A stretch of DNA of 33,536 nucleotides, taken from CAZJUO01 sp964549245 (GTDB lineage Bacteria; Patescibacteriota; Patescibacteriia; UBA10025; JAHIVO01). Below are positions 14,228 through 22,282 of this stretch, one piece after another. The notes below the pieces were generated by a model. The model made no database searches, was not told where the DNA came from, and saw only the letters and a program-made list of their open reading frames with translations. How positions within the stretch are numbered: the first letter of the stretch is position 1; each line of letters starts with the position of its first letter. Position numbers and translations under genes: made by a program. The stretch covers positions 1 to 33,536 of the forward strand of contig CAZJUO010000004.1 in the NCBI GenBank assembly GCA_964549245.1, in the 5' to 3' direction.

Positions 14228-15214
14228 ATGCGGTTACGTACCATTGGTGTGGTAGCGCCAATAGCCATAATAAGCGCGGCCTTTCTTTGGGCCTTTGACG
14301 GAGTAGTGCTGACGCCATGGGTAAATGATCTGGGCTTATGGGATGTGCCTACGTTTGTTCTGATGCTTCATGCAACAGCCTCGGTATTTTTGACGTATTT
14401 TATTGTTAAGCGCAGGCAGGAACTGCGGCAATTGAATAAAAAAGACTGGCTGGCTTTTATCTTGACCGGTCTGTTCGGCGGGGCTATTGGCACCATGGCT
14501 ATCGTGGGGGCGATCATTGAAGTGCATACAGCTCATCTTAATATTTCAGTCGTTTTGTTATTGCAAAAATTACAGCCGATTTTTGCCATCATATTAGCCT
14601 TGCTTATCCTCCGGGAGCGCCCAAGATCGATTTTTTATTTTTGGGGTATCATGGCTTTGTTGGGCAGCTACTTATTAACCTTTGGCTTAGCCGCTCCAGA
14701 TTTTAGCGCGGAGGGCATGTTACTGCCGGCATTGCTGGCTATCTTGGCGGCTTTTTCTTTTGGCTCGTCAACAGTTTTTTCCAAACGGGCAGTAGCCAAA
14801 GTGAGCCATGGCCTTGGTACGGCTTTGCGTTTTTTGATTACTACGGGAATAATGGCGGTGATTATCACCATTATTACGATACTAAAAGCATCAGGTGTTT
14901 CTACTATGTATGCCGGTTGGAGCGGCTTGGAGTCTATTACGTGGAGCATGATTGGCGCATTTGTACTAATTGCTTTGACTACAGGAGGCACAGCTATATT
15001 TATTTATTATTGGGGTTTAAAGCGGGTGACCGCCTCACGGTCCACAATTTTTGAAATGGCTTTTCCGGTCAGTGCGGTCATATTGGAATATATTATTCAC
15101 GGTTCAATGTTATCAGCCGGGCAATGGATCGGAGCTATTTTGGTAGTCGGATCGATAATGGCTATTGTAAATTTACAGAAGAGCAGAAAAGTGATTTCTG
15201 CGGTACGCATATAG
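14228..15214 (+). CDS. DMT/EamA family permease
   Basis: 328 aa integral membrane protein with about ten hydrophobic helices arranged as two EamA repeats; the loop between them is around residues 150-165. The conserved helix ends are visible: QKLQPIFAIILALLILRERP in the first repeat, and RVTASRSTIFEMAFPVSAVILEY in the second. The family exports or imports small metabolites such as amino acids or nucleotides; the substrate here is unknown. No ribosome binding site precedes the ATG. The gene is monocistronic between its own promoter and the sigma-factor operon. Confidence 0.9.
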   Translation: MRLRTIGVVAPIAIISAAFLWAFDGVVLTPWVNDLGLWDVPTFVLMLHATASVFLTYFIVKRRQELRQLNKKDWLAFILTGLFGGAIGTMAIVGAIIEVHTAHLNISVVLLLQKLQPIFAIILALLILRERPRSIFYFWGIMALLGSYLLTFGLAAPDFSAEGMLLPALLAILAAFSFGSSTVFSKRAVAKVSHGLGTALRFLITTGIMAVIITIITILKASGVSTMYAGWSGLESITWSMIGAFVLIALTTGGTAIFIYYWGLKRVTASRSTIFEMAFPVSAVILEYIIHGSMLSAGQWIGAILVVGSIMAIVNLQKSRKVISAVRI

Positions 15215-15335
15215 TTAACTAGTTAATTCCCTGGTGGCGCATTCAAATAAAGCGATACATTGCAGCTGCTAGCGTAATTGAAATAAAAAAAAGCCTTTCG
15301 GCGTATTACTATTATAGCCTTGAAATTGCGAATTT

Positions 15336-15920
15336 ATGGATTTTAACGGCGATTGCCATAACAAGACTGACGAAGAGCTGGTTAGATTAACTTTACAACA
15401 AGCTGATTGGTACGGTTGCTTGATGCAGCGGTATGAGCATAAACTAAGCCGTTATATAAAAAGAATTTCCGGTTGTCCTCCCGAAGACGTTGAGGATTTG
15501 TTGCAGGAAATATTTTTGGCAGTCTATCGTAATTTGAATGATTTTAACCCTAAGTTAAAATTCTCTTCTTGGATTTATCGCATCGCGCATAACAAGACGA
15601 TCAATCAATATCGAAAAGCGAAGGCCAGAGCTCAAGTAATCGATGGGGAAGAGGGAGAGAAGATACTGCAGATTATCCATGATGGCAATGATTTGAGCGA
15701 AACAGTTAACGATAGAATTACCGGTGAAGTCTTGCAAAGACTTTTTCAGAAGATCGAAGCGAAATACAAAGAGGTGCTGGTATTAAAATATTTGGAAGAA
15801 AAAGATTACCAGGAAATGTCAGATATTTTAAAAAAACCGATTGGTACCATAGGCACGCTCCTTAGCAGGGCAAAGAAAAGTATGCTGGAAATTATCAAGC
15901 AGGAAGGAATACAATTATGA
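15336..15920 (+). CDS. ECF-type RNA polymerase sigma factor
   Basis: 194 aa. Region 2 spans about residues 30-95, with YEHKLSRYIKR, PEDVEDLLQEIFLAVYRNL and the -10-recognition stretch FSSWIYRIAHNKTINQYRK. Region 4 (about 130-188) has YKEVLVLKYLEEKDYQEM and the helix-turn-helix PIGTIGTLLSRAKKSM. Regions 1.1 and 3 are absent, as expected of an ECF factor. The stop overlaps the next start (ATGA), so it is coupled to a membrane protein that is likely its anti-sigma factor. In such pairs the membrane protein holds the sigma factor until an envelope signal releases it; targets may include the neighbouring envelope genes, which is inferred. Confidence 0.92.
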   Translation: MDFNGDCHNKTDEELVRLTLQQADWYGCLMQRYEHKLSRYIKRISGCPPEDVEDLLQEIFLAVYRNLNDFNPKLKFSSWIYRIAHNKTINQYRKAKARAQVIDGEEGEKILQIIHDGNDLSETVNDRITGEVLQRLFQKIEAKYKEVLVLKYLEEKDYQEMSDILKKPIGTIGTLLSRAKKSMLEIIKQEGIQL

Positions 15921-16681
15921 GCACAATTTCAGATAAAATATTAAACACTATCAAGGGGGAGCATATTAAACCAAAACCCCGGTGGCAGTTTTTATTGCAG
16001 CGGTGGCTTATTTGGATAGCCACCTGTGTATCGGTAATTATCGGTAGCGCTTCGTTCAGCGTCCTGTTTTTCAATTTGGTGAATAACGACTGGGAAATCC
16101 CAAAATACTTGGGCCGTCCCACGATAGTCCATTTTTTCAATACCTTGCCGTATATTTGGCTGGCGGTTTTGGTGTTGTTTGTGGGTTTGGCCTATTACAA
16201 TGTGCGACATACCAAAGGGGCCTACAAATACCACGCTTACTATTATGTGGCTGGCAGTATTTTGGCAAGTGTAATAATAGGGAGCTTCTTTTACGCAGTA
16301 GGAATCGGCCCGCGTGTTCATATTTTAACTAAACAAGTACCGTTTATGCAGCAACTAATGCATGATCGGGAACAGCTATGGCGGCAACCGGAAAAAGGCT
16401 TGATTGCCGGAGAGATTGAAAGCGTGCTTAGCGGGGTCGGTTTATTTACCTTAGAGGATTTTGATAATACTATTTGGCTCGTGCGGCCAGCAGATGATTT
16501 TATACCGCCACCACCACAATTTACTATTGAGCCGGGTGTTTGGGTGCGTATCATCGGTGAGCAGGTTGAAGAAGAAATATTCGAAGCTGAACAAATCATG
16601 CCATATTATATTGGGCCAGGAGCCGGAGGCCCCGGAATGAAAGGCAGATCCATCAGACCACAGCGCATGAATCAAAATTGA
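15917..16681 (+). CDS. Three-helix membrane protein, probable anti-sigma factor
   Basis: 254 aa. A short basic cytoplasmic N-terminus (about residues 1-25) is followed by three membrane helices (about 28-52, 75-97, 108-130) and an outside domain of about 120 residues with Pro-rich PPPPQF and a Gly/Pro-rich tail. It overlaps the sigma gene by 4 nt. No zinc-type HxxxCxxC motif is seen, so it is not a classical ZAS anti-sigma factor. The end of the outside domain (FTIEPGVWVRIIGEQVEEEIFEAEQIMPY) looks like a small OB- or barrel-like segment. The role is inferred from position and coupling. Confidence 0.6.
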   Translation: MSTISDKILNTIKGEHIKPKPRWQFLLQRWLIWIATCVSVIIGSASFSVLFFNLVNNDWEIPKYLGRPTIVHFFNTLPYIWLAVLVLFVGLAYYNVRHTKGAYKYHAYYYVAGSILASVIIGSFFYAVGIGPRVHILTKQVPFMQQLMHDREQLWRQPEKGLIAGEIESVLSGVGLFTLEDFDNTIWLVRPADDFIPPPPQFTIEPGVWVRIIGEQVEEEIFEAEQIMPYYIGPGAGGPGMKGRSIRPQRMNQN

Positions 16682-16747
16682 CAGGAATAGTAGAGTCAGT
16701 AATATTAAAACTATAGTACGTTTCATTTATATTACGAGGGGATATCA

Positions 16748-17065
16748 ATGGTTAGAGAAATGGCCAAAATGGCCGCGGGAGCTTTCGCGCTAGCACTGGT
16801 GCTCTTTATTTCGTTTTGTGCTGTAACGTTTGTCATAACCGTCGGTGATGCGATGAGCGACCCTGGTATGCTGTCATACGCCCCCCATGGGTTGTCACCC
16901 CAGCCTTTTTCCAGTGCAGTACATTATACCTGGCTGTATCTTACCGGCAGTTCATTATGCTGTATTGGCTGGAAGTGGGCAGTCGTCAGTATATTAATTT
17001 TCTTTTATTTTCTTATTCAGGGGATGCTGGAGATCAGAGGAAATCGCGAGACAAAATGTTCTTAA
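16748..17065 (+). CDS. Small membrane protein, last gene of the sigma operon
   Basis: 105 aa, not recognised. GAGGGG lies about eight bases before the ATG. Two membrane helices are visible (about residues 8-32 and 77-97), with a short outside segment containing HGLSPQPFSSAVHYTW. Three Cys lie in or near the helices. It sits 66 nt after the putative anti-sigma gene and is closed by a perfect terminator, so it belongs to that operon. Confidence 0.7.
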   Translation: MVREMAKMAAGAFALALVLFISFCAVTFVITVGDAMSDPGMLSYAPHGLSPQPFSSAVHYTWLYLTGSSLCCIGWKWAVVSILIFFYFLIQGMLEIRGNRETKCS

Positions 17066-17084
17066 CGAGCACAGAGACTATATA

Positions 17085-17118
17085 AAGGCTATTTACGCAC
17101 ACTGTAAATAGCCTTTTT
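17085..17118 (+). terminator. Perfect terminator ending the sigma operon
   Basis: AAGGCTATTTAC and GTAAATAGCCTT form a perfect 12-bp stem around GCACACT, followed by a T-run. Confidence 0.92.
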
Positions 17119-17195
17119 ACTATGCTATCGGGTTGAAATATTTATATAGTATATACGTAGTAGTTGATAGAAAGGTCATTTTAGGAAATTATGCC

Positions 17196-17576
17196 ATGAC
17201 TCAATTAATTACTTCTATATTACTGTTTGGATTTATCGTTGTAGTCAGTATTATAGGTTTCCTCTCTTTGTCAGATACTATTGATGCGGCTGGTATTAGC
17301 GAAAAAAAGACAGATGGCAGAGAGGTCTCCGTTGAAAAAATAACTACTGATAGTGATAATATCGATAAATTTGTATCAGCGAACGCTAGGTTTACGGCTG
17401 ATAATTATCAATGGCGGCAACGAATCGAGCAATACGCAAACCAGACAGCCAACAATGGTAATATAGAACAAGTTGGTCAGTATGCTGGGCAGGCGGATTT
17501 TTCAGATAGTATGAACAGACAAAGCGTGCTACATCAGACCGGCACGATAAGCAGAGCCCCTCCTCTGGCATCCTAA
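17196..17576 (+). CDS. Single-span membrane protein of unknown function
   Basis: 126 aa, not recognised. One N-terminal hydrophobic segment (about residues 3-25, LITSILLFGFIVVVSIIGFL) is followed by a hydrophilic, Asn/Gln-rich part, perhaps outside the cell. A TTG 21 codons upstream (17133) would also keep the frame open, but the ATG at 17196 has AGGA nearby and places the helix at the very N-terminus. About 170 bp of AT-rich, gene-free DNA separates it from the ABC transporter; within that stretch TTGACG (17620) and TACTAT (17641) may be a promoter with a short 15-bp spacer. Confidence 0.55.
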   Translation: MTQLITSILLFGFIVVVSIIGFLSLSDTIDAAGISEKKTDGREVSVEKITTDSDNIDKFVSANARFTADNYQWRQRIEQYANQTANNGNIEQVGQYAGQADFSDSMNRQSVLHQTGTISRAPPLAS

Positions 17577-17748
17577 AAAAGCCCCTCATGTTTTATATTT
17601 TATGCAGGTCACTTTTTATTTGACGTGTTTTTTGTTTTTATACTATGAAATTATTTTTCATTAGTAGGTGTAGTACTAAATATAAGACTATTTTGTGGAA
17701 TGTAATTATTTCATATAGTAGCTATTTTATTAATAAATTAATCACCTT

Positions 17749-18429
17749 ATGGAAAGTATTATTCAAGTACGTACCTTAACGAAAAAATACCAAGATGGCG
17801 ATACTACAGTATTGGCACTTAATAATGTCAATTTTTCACTGCCTGTAGACGAAAGCTTAGTTATTATTGGTACTTCAGGTTCGGGTAAAACAACGCTGCT
17901 ACAGTTATTAGGCGGCTTGGATTACCCTACGTCTGGAGAGGTAATTATACACGGACAAGTCTTAGGAAAGCTTGATGACAATGACTTGTCAAAATTTCGA
18001 AATAAAACGATCGGTTTTATTTTTCAGTTTTTTCATCTCCAGGAATATTTAACGGCCAAAGAGAATGTAGCATTGCCACTATTACTATCCGGACAGAACC
18101 AGGAGAAAGCCTTTCAGCGGGCTAAAGAATTGCTCCAGCAAGTGCATATGGAACACCGTATCAATCATACACCGACAAAGATGTCTGGCGGGGAAATGCA
18201 GCGCGTGGCTATCGCTAGGGCTTTAGCCAATGATCCAAAAATAATCATGGCCGATGAACCTACCGGCAACTTAGACAAAGCCAATGCAGACAATGTCTTG
18301 GATTTGTTTGATGAAATAGCCAGACAAAAGGGAGTGAGCGTGTTGATGATTACTCATGATGAAACTATGGCAGGCCGTTATCAGCACGTATTGCATTTAG
18401 ATAAAGGTACATTAAAAAATAATAAATAA
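17749..18429 (+). CDS. ABC transporter ATPase, MacB/LolD type
   Basis: 226 aa nucleotide-binding subunit. Walker A GTSGSGKTT (41-49), Q-loop FIFQFFHL (Gln 93), signature MSGGEMQRVA (145-154), Walker B IIMADEPTGNLD (165-176), and the switch His 203 in ITHDE. The sequence closely follows the LolD/MacB/FtsE class that pairs with FtsX-like permeases. Four bases separate it from the permease gene. Such pairs usually transmit mechanical work across the membrane rather than transport through a channel. No Shine-Dalgarno sequence is seen. Confidence 0.95.
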   Translation: MESIIQVRTLTKKYQDGDTTVLALNNVNFSLPVDESLVIIGTSGSGKTTLLQLLGGLDYPTSGEVIIHGQVLGKLDDNDLSKFRNKTIGFIFQFFHLQEYLTAKENVALPLLLSGQNQEKAFQRAKELLQQVHMEHRINHTPTKMSGGEMQRVAIARALANDPKIIMADEPTGNLDKANADNVLDLFDEIARQKGVSVLMITHDETMAGRYQHVLHLDKGTLKNNK

Positions 18430-18433
18430 TAGT

Positions 18434-20281
18434 ATGAAATTCAGTTATATTAACAGAATCAATTTAAAAAAGTTAAAAAAGTACAAGGGCAAGTCCATGT
18501 TTCTCATCATTCCCATTACGTTTTTGATGGCTTTGGGCATTGTCATTTCCAGCCAGGCGGCAAATATTACTGAAGCTTCAGAACAAACTATCTTTGGTAC
18601 TGCTGCAGAATCTGGTCGTTTGATAGAATTGTCAAGCCGCCAAACAACCGGCGGCAATCAAAATGATCAGCGTGTCAGGATGATGTTCGGTGGTGAAACT
18701 GAATACACGGATAGCGATTTAGATACTATTGAAGCTATAGATAATGTTGAAGCTGCCTCTCTGACTGTAGATGTACCGATTAGTCGGATAGTTACCGAAG
18801 ATTTGTTTGACGGCGTGAATATGCAAATCAGCAACGTACGCAGTATTGATCAAGCTGTATCAGCTCAATATACCGATCAAGATTTTTCATACCAGGCAGG
18901 AGAACCGATTCCAATTATCTTAAATGCCAATACATTTGTGAAGAATTATGAAGATTGGAATGGTCAAGATGAAATCACTATTGAGATGGGTAGACGAGAA
19001 CCTGGGAGCCAACCCGATGATCGGGAGGACATGGAAAACCAAATGCCTTTCAAATTCGAGGCTTTATCTTATGATAAAGATGAATTGATCGGAAAAGAAA
19101 TAAGTATTGATTTTGGTGGACTAGACCCGGTCAATACATACGAACAGGAGTTTACTGGTACGGGGATGCTATTTAGAAAGCTAACGGATGAACAAATTCA
19201 AGAAGCAGCGGATCAGCGTCAGCAGGACATTTCTGTATATTGGAACTATGAACAGCTTAATACACCATTGGAATACACATTTAAGGTTGTCGGCGTAATA
19301 GAATCAGACAGCAATTTTTCTTCATACGTTCCGGCTGATTTTGTGAATGATGTCATGGCACAATATATCCAAAATCAACTTGAGGCGCGTACTGATGAGG
19401 AACTCAATACGGACGATCTGAATGCAATTTGGTACGGTATGACCTATGACGGACTCGAGTTGCAGACAAATGGATTTAGCGGGTTGGGTAGTTTTCGTCC
19501 TGGTCCTGGTATGATGAGGGATATGGCATCGGAAGACGATTCTGGCCAGGATAGCTATACCATACCTGGCTTAGTCATTGAGACAGAACGGGAGGAAGGG
19601 GATACTGATGCATTTACTCAAAGGATGTTTGGGGGGACGGGTGATGTGGTTGGTGTTTATAATGATTCTAATGTATATGAAGAAGCAGCGCATTCATCGG
19701 ATACAATAGTTATTAAAATCAATGATGTGACTAATCGCCAGCAGGTTGTAGAGGATTTCAATGATGCCGGTTATGCGTATCAAGACCTCAATGACCAAGA
19801 GGTGTTTGCCGAACTCCAAAGTACTCTAAAAAACGTAACTACTATCGTGACTATATCATTTATAGTTTTATCTGCCATAATTATAATTTTGACTATGGGT
19901 AAGTTTGTTTCAGAGAGTACCAAAGAGATCGGTGTTTTTCGGGCAATCGGGGCAAAAAAAGGTGATATCAAGCAATTATTTATGTCACAGGCGATTATGT
20001 ATACCTTGATCGGCTATCTGATCGGAACAATTATCGGTATTGGATTGGTTTTGGCTTTAGCAAAACCGGTGCAGCTTTGGTTTGATGCGTTCATAGATAG
20101 CACAGTTGAGGAAACATTTACGGTAGTACAGCATACGAGTGCGGGTGTCTTTACCCATATCGATTGGCAGATGTTTGGGATGTATACCGGTTTACTGTTG
20201 CTTATAGCTATCATTATTTCTATTATTCCTGCTACTAGAGCTTCACGTGTTTCACCGATCCAAGCTATAAAAAATGAATAA
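18434..20281 (+). CDS. MacB/FtsX-family ABC permease with a large extracytoplasmic domain
   Basis: 615 aa. One N-terminal helix (about 18-40), an outside domain of more than 400 residues, then three C-terminal helices (about 470-492, 518-540, 575-597), which is the MacB/FtsX layout. The cytoplasmic coupling motif is ESTKEIGVFRAIGAKKGDI, and the C-terminus ends PATRASRVSPIQAIKNE, both typical. The outside domain is acidic and unusually rich in Met, Asp and Gln (FGGE, GPGMMRDMASEDDS). The gene overlaps the next gene by 8 nt. Substrate unknown; peptide or lipoprotein export, or envelope remodelling, are family roles. Confidence 0.92.
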   Translation: MKFSYINRINLKKLKKYKGKSMFLIIPITFLMALGIVISSQAANITEASEQTIFGTAAESGRLIELSSRQTTGGNQNDQRVRMMFGGETEYTDSDLDTIEAIDNVEAASLTVDVPISRIVTEDLFDGVNMQISNVRSIDQAVSAQYTDQDFSYQAGEPIPIILNANTFVKNYEDWNGQDEITIEMGRREPGSQPDDREDMENQMPFKFEALSYDKDELIGKEISIDFGGLDPVNTYEQEFTGTGMLFRKLTDEQIQEAADQRQQDISVYWNYEQLNTPLEYTFKVVGVIESDSNFSSYVPADFVNDVMAQYIQNQLEARTDEELNTDDLNAIWYGMTYDGLELQTNGFSGLGSFRPGPGMMRDMASEDDSGQDSYTIPGLVIETEREEGDTDAFTQRMFGGTGDVVGVYNDSNVYEEAAHSSDTIVIKINDVTNRQQVVEDFNDAGYAYQDLNDQEVFAELQSTLKNVTTIVTISFIVLSAIIIILTMGKFVSESTKEIGVFRAIGAKKGDIKQLFMSQAIMYTLIGYLIGTIIGIGLVLALAKPVQLWFDAFIDSTVEETFTVVQHTSAGVFTHIDWQMFGMYTGLLLLIAIIISIIPATRASRVSPIQAIKNE

Positions 20282-20963
20282 AACGAGTGATCATGGCAAG
20301 GCAATAAAAATTACGCTTATTAGCGCGAGTGCAGTATTGATGATTATTTTAGGAATATTAGTTTGGTTGATATATCAGGAATATACTAACACGGATGATA
20401 GCTCGTTTGCCGAGATTTTAAAGGACGAAAAGGTTATTCCTGCTACTGATAGCGGATTGTATGATTATATAGCGTCATTGGAAAAGCAAATGCTTGAAGG
20501 CCGACTCACCAGGAAGGAAATGGTACAACGGGTTCGGGAAGTCTTAACTAATGCTCTGGATCAGATGGTTGACGAACAGGAATTAACAGAAGTGGAGAAG
20601 GAGCAATTCATACAAACATACGAAACAGCTTCTCGTGATTTTTTAGCACCGCAAAATTGGGATGAGCTATGTGAGCAAATTAATTCAGGAGCTGATTTTG
20701 GTCGAGGCCAGCCGCTGGATAATTTTGACCCCTCAAATGCTCCAAATGGCAATTTCGCTCAAAGACCATATTTTGATCAGGCTGATATAGCCCCAAAAGA
20801 ATTCGATTCGGAAAATATGGAAGAAATGCGAATGTTTCGCAACCAATTGGAAACAGTGTGCGCTGATGGATGTGTTGACGACCAGGAAGAGCAGCAACTA
20901 GAAGATTTATTTGATAGTATGTCGGAACAGGTGCGAGGAGGATTTATGGGAGCCTCGTTTTAG
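20274..20963 (+). CDS. Anchored extracytoplasmic helical protein coupled to the ABC transporter
   Basis: 229 aa, no known family recognised. A short basic N-terminus and one helix (about 12-34) are followed by an outside domain predicted to be mostly helical and acidic. Near 60-95 (LEKQMLEGRLTRKEMVQ) and at the C-terminus (ETVCADGCVDDQEEQQLEDLF) two similar turns with CADGC-type acidic loops occur, which could bind a metal such as calcium. The 8-nt overlap with the permease argues that it is an accessory subunit. In this position a MacA-like adaptor would be expected, but no lipoyl or coiled-coil hairpin pattern is visible. Confidence 0.7.
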   Translation: MNKTSDHGKAIKITLISASAVLMIILGILVWLIYQEYTNTDDSSFAEILKDEKVIPATDSGLYDYIASLEKQMLEGRLTRKEMVQRVREVLTNALDQMVDEQELTEVEKEQFIQTYETASRDFLAPQNWDELCEQINSGADFGRGQPLDNFDPSNAPNGNFAQRPYFDQADIAPKEFDSENMEEMRMFRNQLETVCADGCVDDQEEQQLEDLFDSMSEQVRGGFMGASF

Positions 20964-21072
20964 TTGAACAGTATGGATATCGATGAAAGAAAAAATGTAG
21001 TATGGATGTAGTAAGGTAATGAAAGGTCGTTTGACATATATAATCATTAATGAAAATAGGTTAAGAAAGTTT

Positions 21073-21651
21073 ATGAAAAAATATATTGTTGGTTCGGTTA
21101 TCAGTTTAGCTATGGTAGCGCTTATTGGCGGCAGTATAGCTTTTGCACAAGGGGCTAATGCTGATAGTGATAGTCCCCCTAGTTTTATGGGAAAGGCATT
21201 TGGTAAGGACAGGATGATCGAAGATAAAGCTGAAATTTTGGGCATGACTACCGAGGAATTGCAGAATGAACTGGAAGCTAAAACTATGTCCGAAATCTTT
21301 GATGAAAACGGCATTACCCATCAGCAACTTTATGAACAGCGCCAGGATCAAAAACTTGAACAGCAGGCTAGTATGCTTGACATTACGGCCGATGAATTAA
21401 AGTCAGAATTAGAGGATAAAACATTTGCCCAATTGCTAGACGAGAAAGGCATCAGCCATGTTCAGTTGGGTGAAATGAGGCATAATCAAATGCGAGAACG
21501 GATGACTGAACAACTGCAGCAGATGGTAGATGAAGGAACAATTACCCAGGAGCAAATGCAGCTGCGTTTAGAACAGATGGAAGAGCGAGGCACTGGCGAT
21601 TGCGGCGGTTTCGGACGAGGTGGCCATCACGGTATGCTTGAGGGCATGTAA
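21073..21651 (+). CDS. Secreted protein with two internal repeats (DUF2680-like)
   Basis: 192 aa from the ATG at 21073, chosen because MKKYIVGSVISLAMVALIGG...AFAQG is a standard signal peptide; the frame is open further upstream. After cleavage there are two copies of about 45 residues: AEILGMTTEELQNELEAKT followed by MSEIFDENGITHQQL, and ASMLDITADELKSELEDKT followed by FAQLLDEKGISHVQL. Then comes a helix with VDEGTITQEQMQLRLEQM, like the short repeats seen in DUF2680 and related secreted helical proteins, and a Gly/His-rich end (FGRGGHHGM). TATAAT at 21039-21044 may be its -10. It lies about 110 bp after the accessory protein of the ABC transporter, so a joint role is likely but unproven. 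Confidence 0.8.
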   Translation: MKKYIVGSVISLAMVALIGGSIAFAQGANADSDSPPSFMGKAFGKDRMIEDKAEILGMTTEELQNELEAKTMSEIFDENGITHQQLYEQRQDQKLEQQASMLDITADELKSELEDKTFAQLLDEKGISHVQLGEMRHNQMRERMTEQLQQMVDEGTITQEQMQLRLEQMEERGTGDCGGFGRGGHHGMLEGM

Positions 21652-21708
21652 TTATATACAGTGGGTCTTGGCAGCAATGTCAAGCAGAAAAAATTAACCA
21701 CTTAACCA

Positions 21709-21741
21709 AAAGGCCAGCTTCCCCCTGGTTGGCCTTTTTTT
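21709..21741 (+). terminator. Terminator after the secreted repeat protein
   Basis: AAGGCCA pairs with TGGCCTT across a loop of about 14 bases, followed by seven T. Confidence 0.8.
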
Positions 21742-21761
21742 ATAAAATATCTTTTTGATGT

Positions 21762-21795
21762 GAAAAAACCGATGGTAGTGAATAGTACCATCGGT
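21762..21795 (-). terminator. Terminator of the minus-strand orphan gene
   Basis: On the minus strand ACCGATGGTA pairs perfectly with TACCATCGGT, then six T. On the plus strand the same hairpin is followed by TATATTTTTT, so it may work in both directions. Confidence 0.85.
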
Positions 21796-21802
21796 ATATT
21801 TT

Positions 21803-22132
21803 TTAGGCGTATGAGCCTTCTTCTATCAGGCAAAGTTTGACCCATCCATAGGTGGATTTACTGGGGTTATTGACGTCAAGATTTACGTAACGCCAAGCAT
21901 ACTCTTTTGTCTTTCGATTGTACTGCCAAGTGATTTCAGCGCCGTCGCTTAAGGTGGCGCCATGGGTGGGGCTAGCCTCGGACCATGGATGCTCTAATAT
22001 AATTTGCAGGTTTTCATCCAACTCCATGCCGGTTTTTTGTCCGGGCAGCGTGCCTTTGGTAATTTTGATAGTCACAGCCACCGTGTCATTGAGATGGGGC
22101 AGATAGTCAGGATCAGGAACTTTTCTCGGCAT
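21803..22132 (-). CDS. Orphan small beta-rich protein (minus strand)
   Basis: 109 aa, not recognised. GGAGGAATA lies directly before the ATG. It has its own promoter (22173-22201) and terminator. The sequence is beta-rich with Trp and Tyr spread along it (EITWQYNRKTKEYAWRYVNLDV, split by turns), no Cys near the N-terminus, no signal peptide and no membrane segment. It is one of only two genes in 14-33 kb on this strand. A plus-strand ORF opposite it has no ribosome binding site and is a shadow. Confidence 0.78.
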   Translation of the reverse strand: MPRKVPDPDYLPHLNDTVAVTIKITKGTLPGQKTGMELDENLQIILEHPWSEASPTHGATLSDGAEITWQYNRKTKEYAWRYVNLDVNNPSKSTYGWVKLCLIEEGSYA

Positions 22133-22172
22133 TATTCCTCCTTTTTGGTTTTTTGGTGTTAATATTTACATG

Positions 22173-22201
22173 AGTGTATAACGCGGTTACTTTCCTGTCA
22201 A
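22173..22201 (-). promoter_or_regulatory. Promoter of the minus-strand orphan gene
   Basis: On the minus strand TTGACA (22201-22196), a 17-bp spacer and TACACT (22178-22173). Confidence 0.6.
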
Positions 22202-22236
22202 TGAGCTGGTAATGGGTGAATAGCATTTAGATTGCC

Positions 22237-22265
22237 TTGCCACAAAGGCGTTTTTTTACTACAAT
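22237..22265 (+). promoter_or_regulatory. Promoter of ileS
   Basis: TTGCCA, a 17-bp spacer, TACAAT. The start would fall near 22272, leaving a leader of only about 11 nt with no ribosome binding site. Confidence 0.6.
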
Positions 22266-22282
22266 AGAGACTACAAAAATAT

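Noticed and set aside
15284..15305. Minus-strand terminator from GCCGAAAGGC followed by T-run
   Set aside because: The stem is only three to four base pairs and no minus-strand gene ends there.
16451..16726. Minus-strand ORFs opposite the putative anti-sigma gene
   Set aside because: Antisense shadows without ribosome sites; the plus-strand frame is coupled to the sigma gene.
21031..21044. TTGACA plus TATAAT as a promoter pair
   Set aside because: Only two bases separate them; at most TATAAT alone acts as a -10 element.
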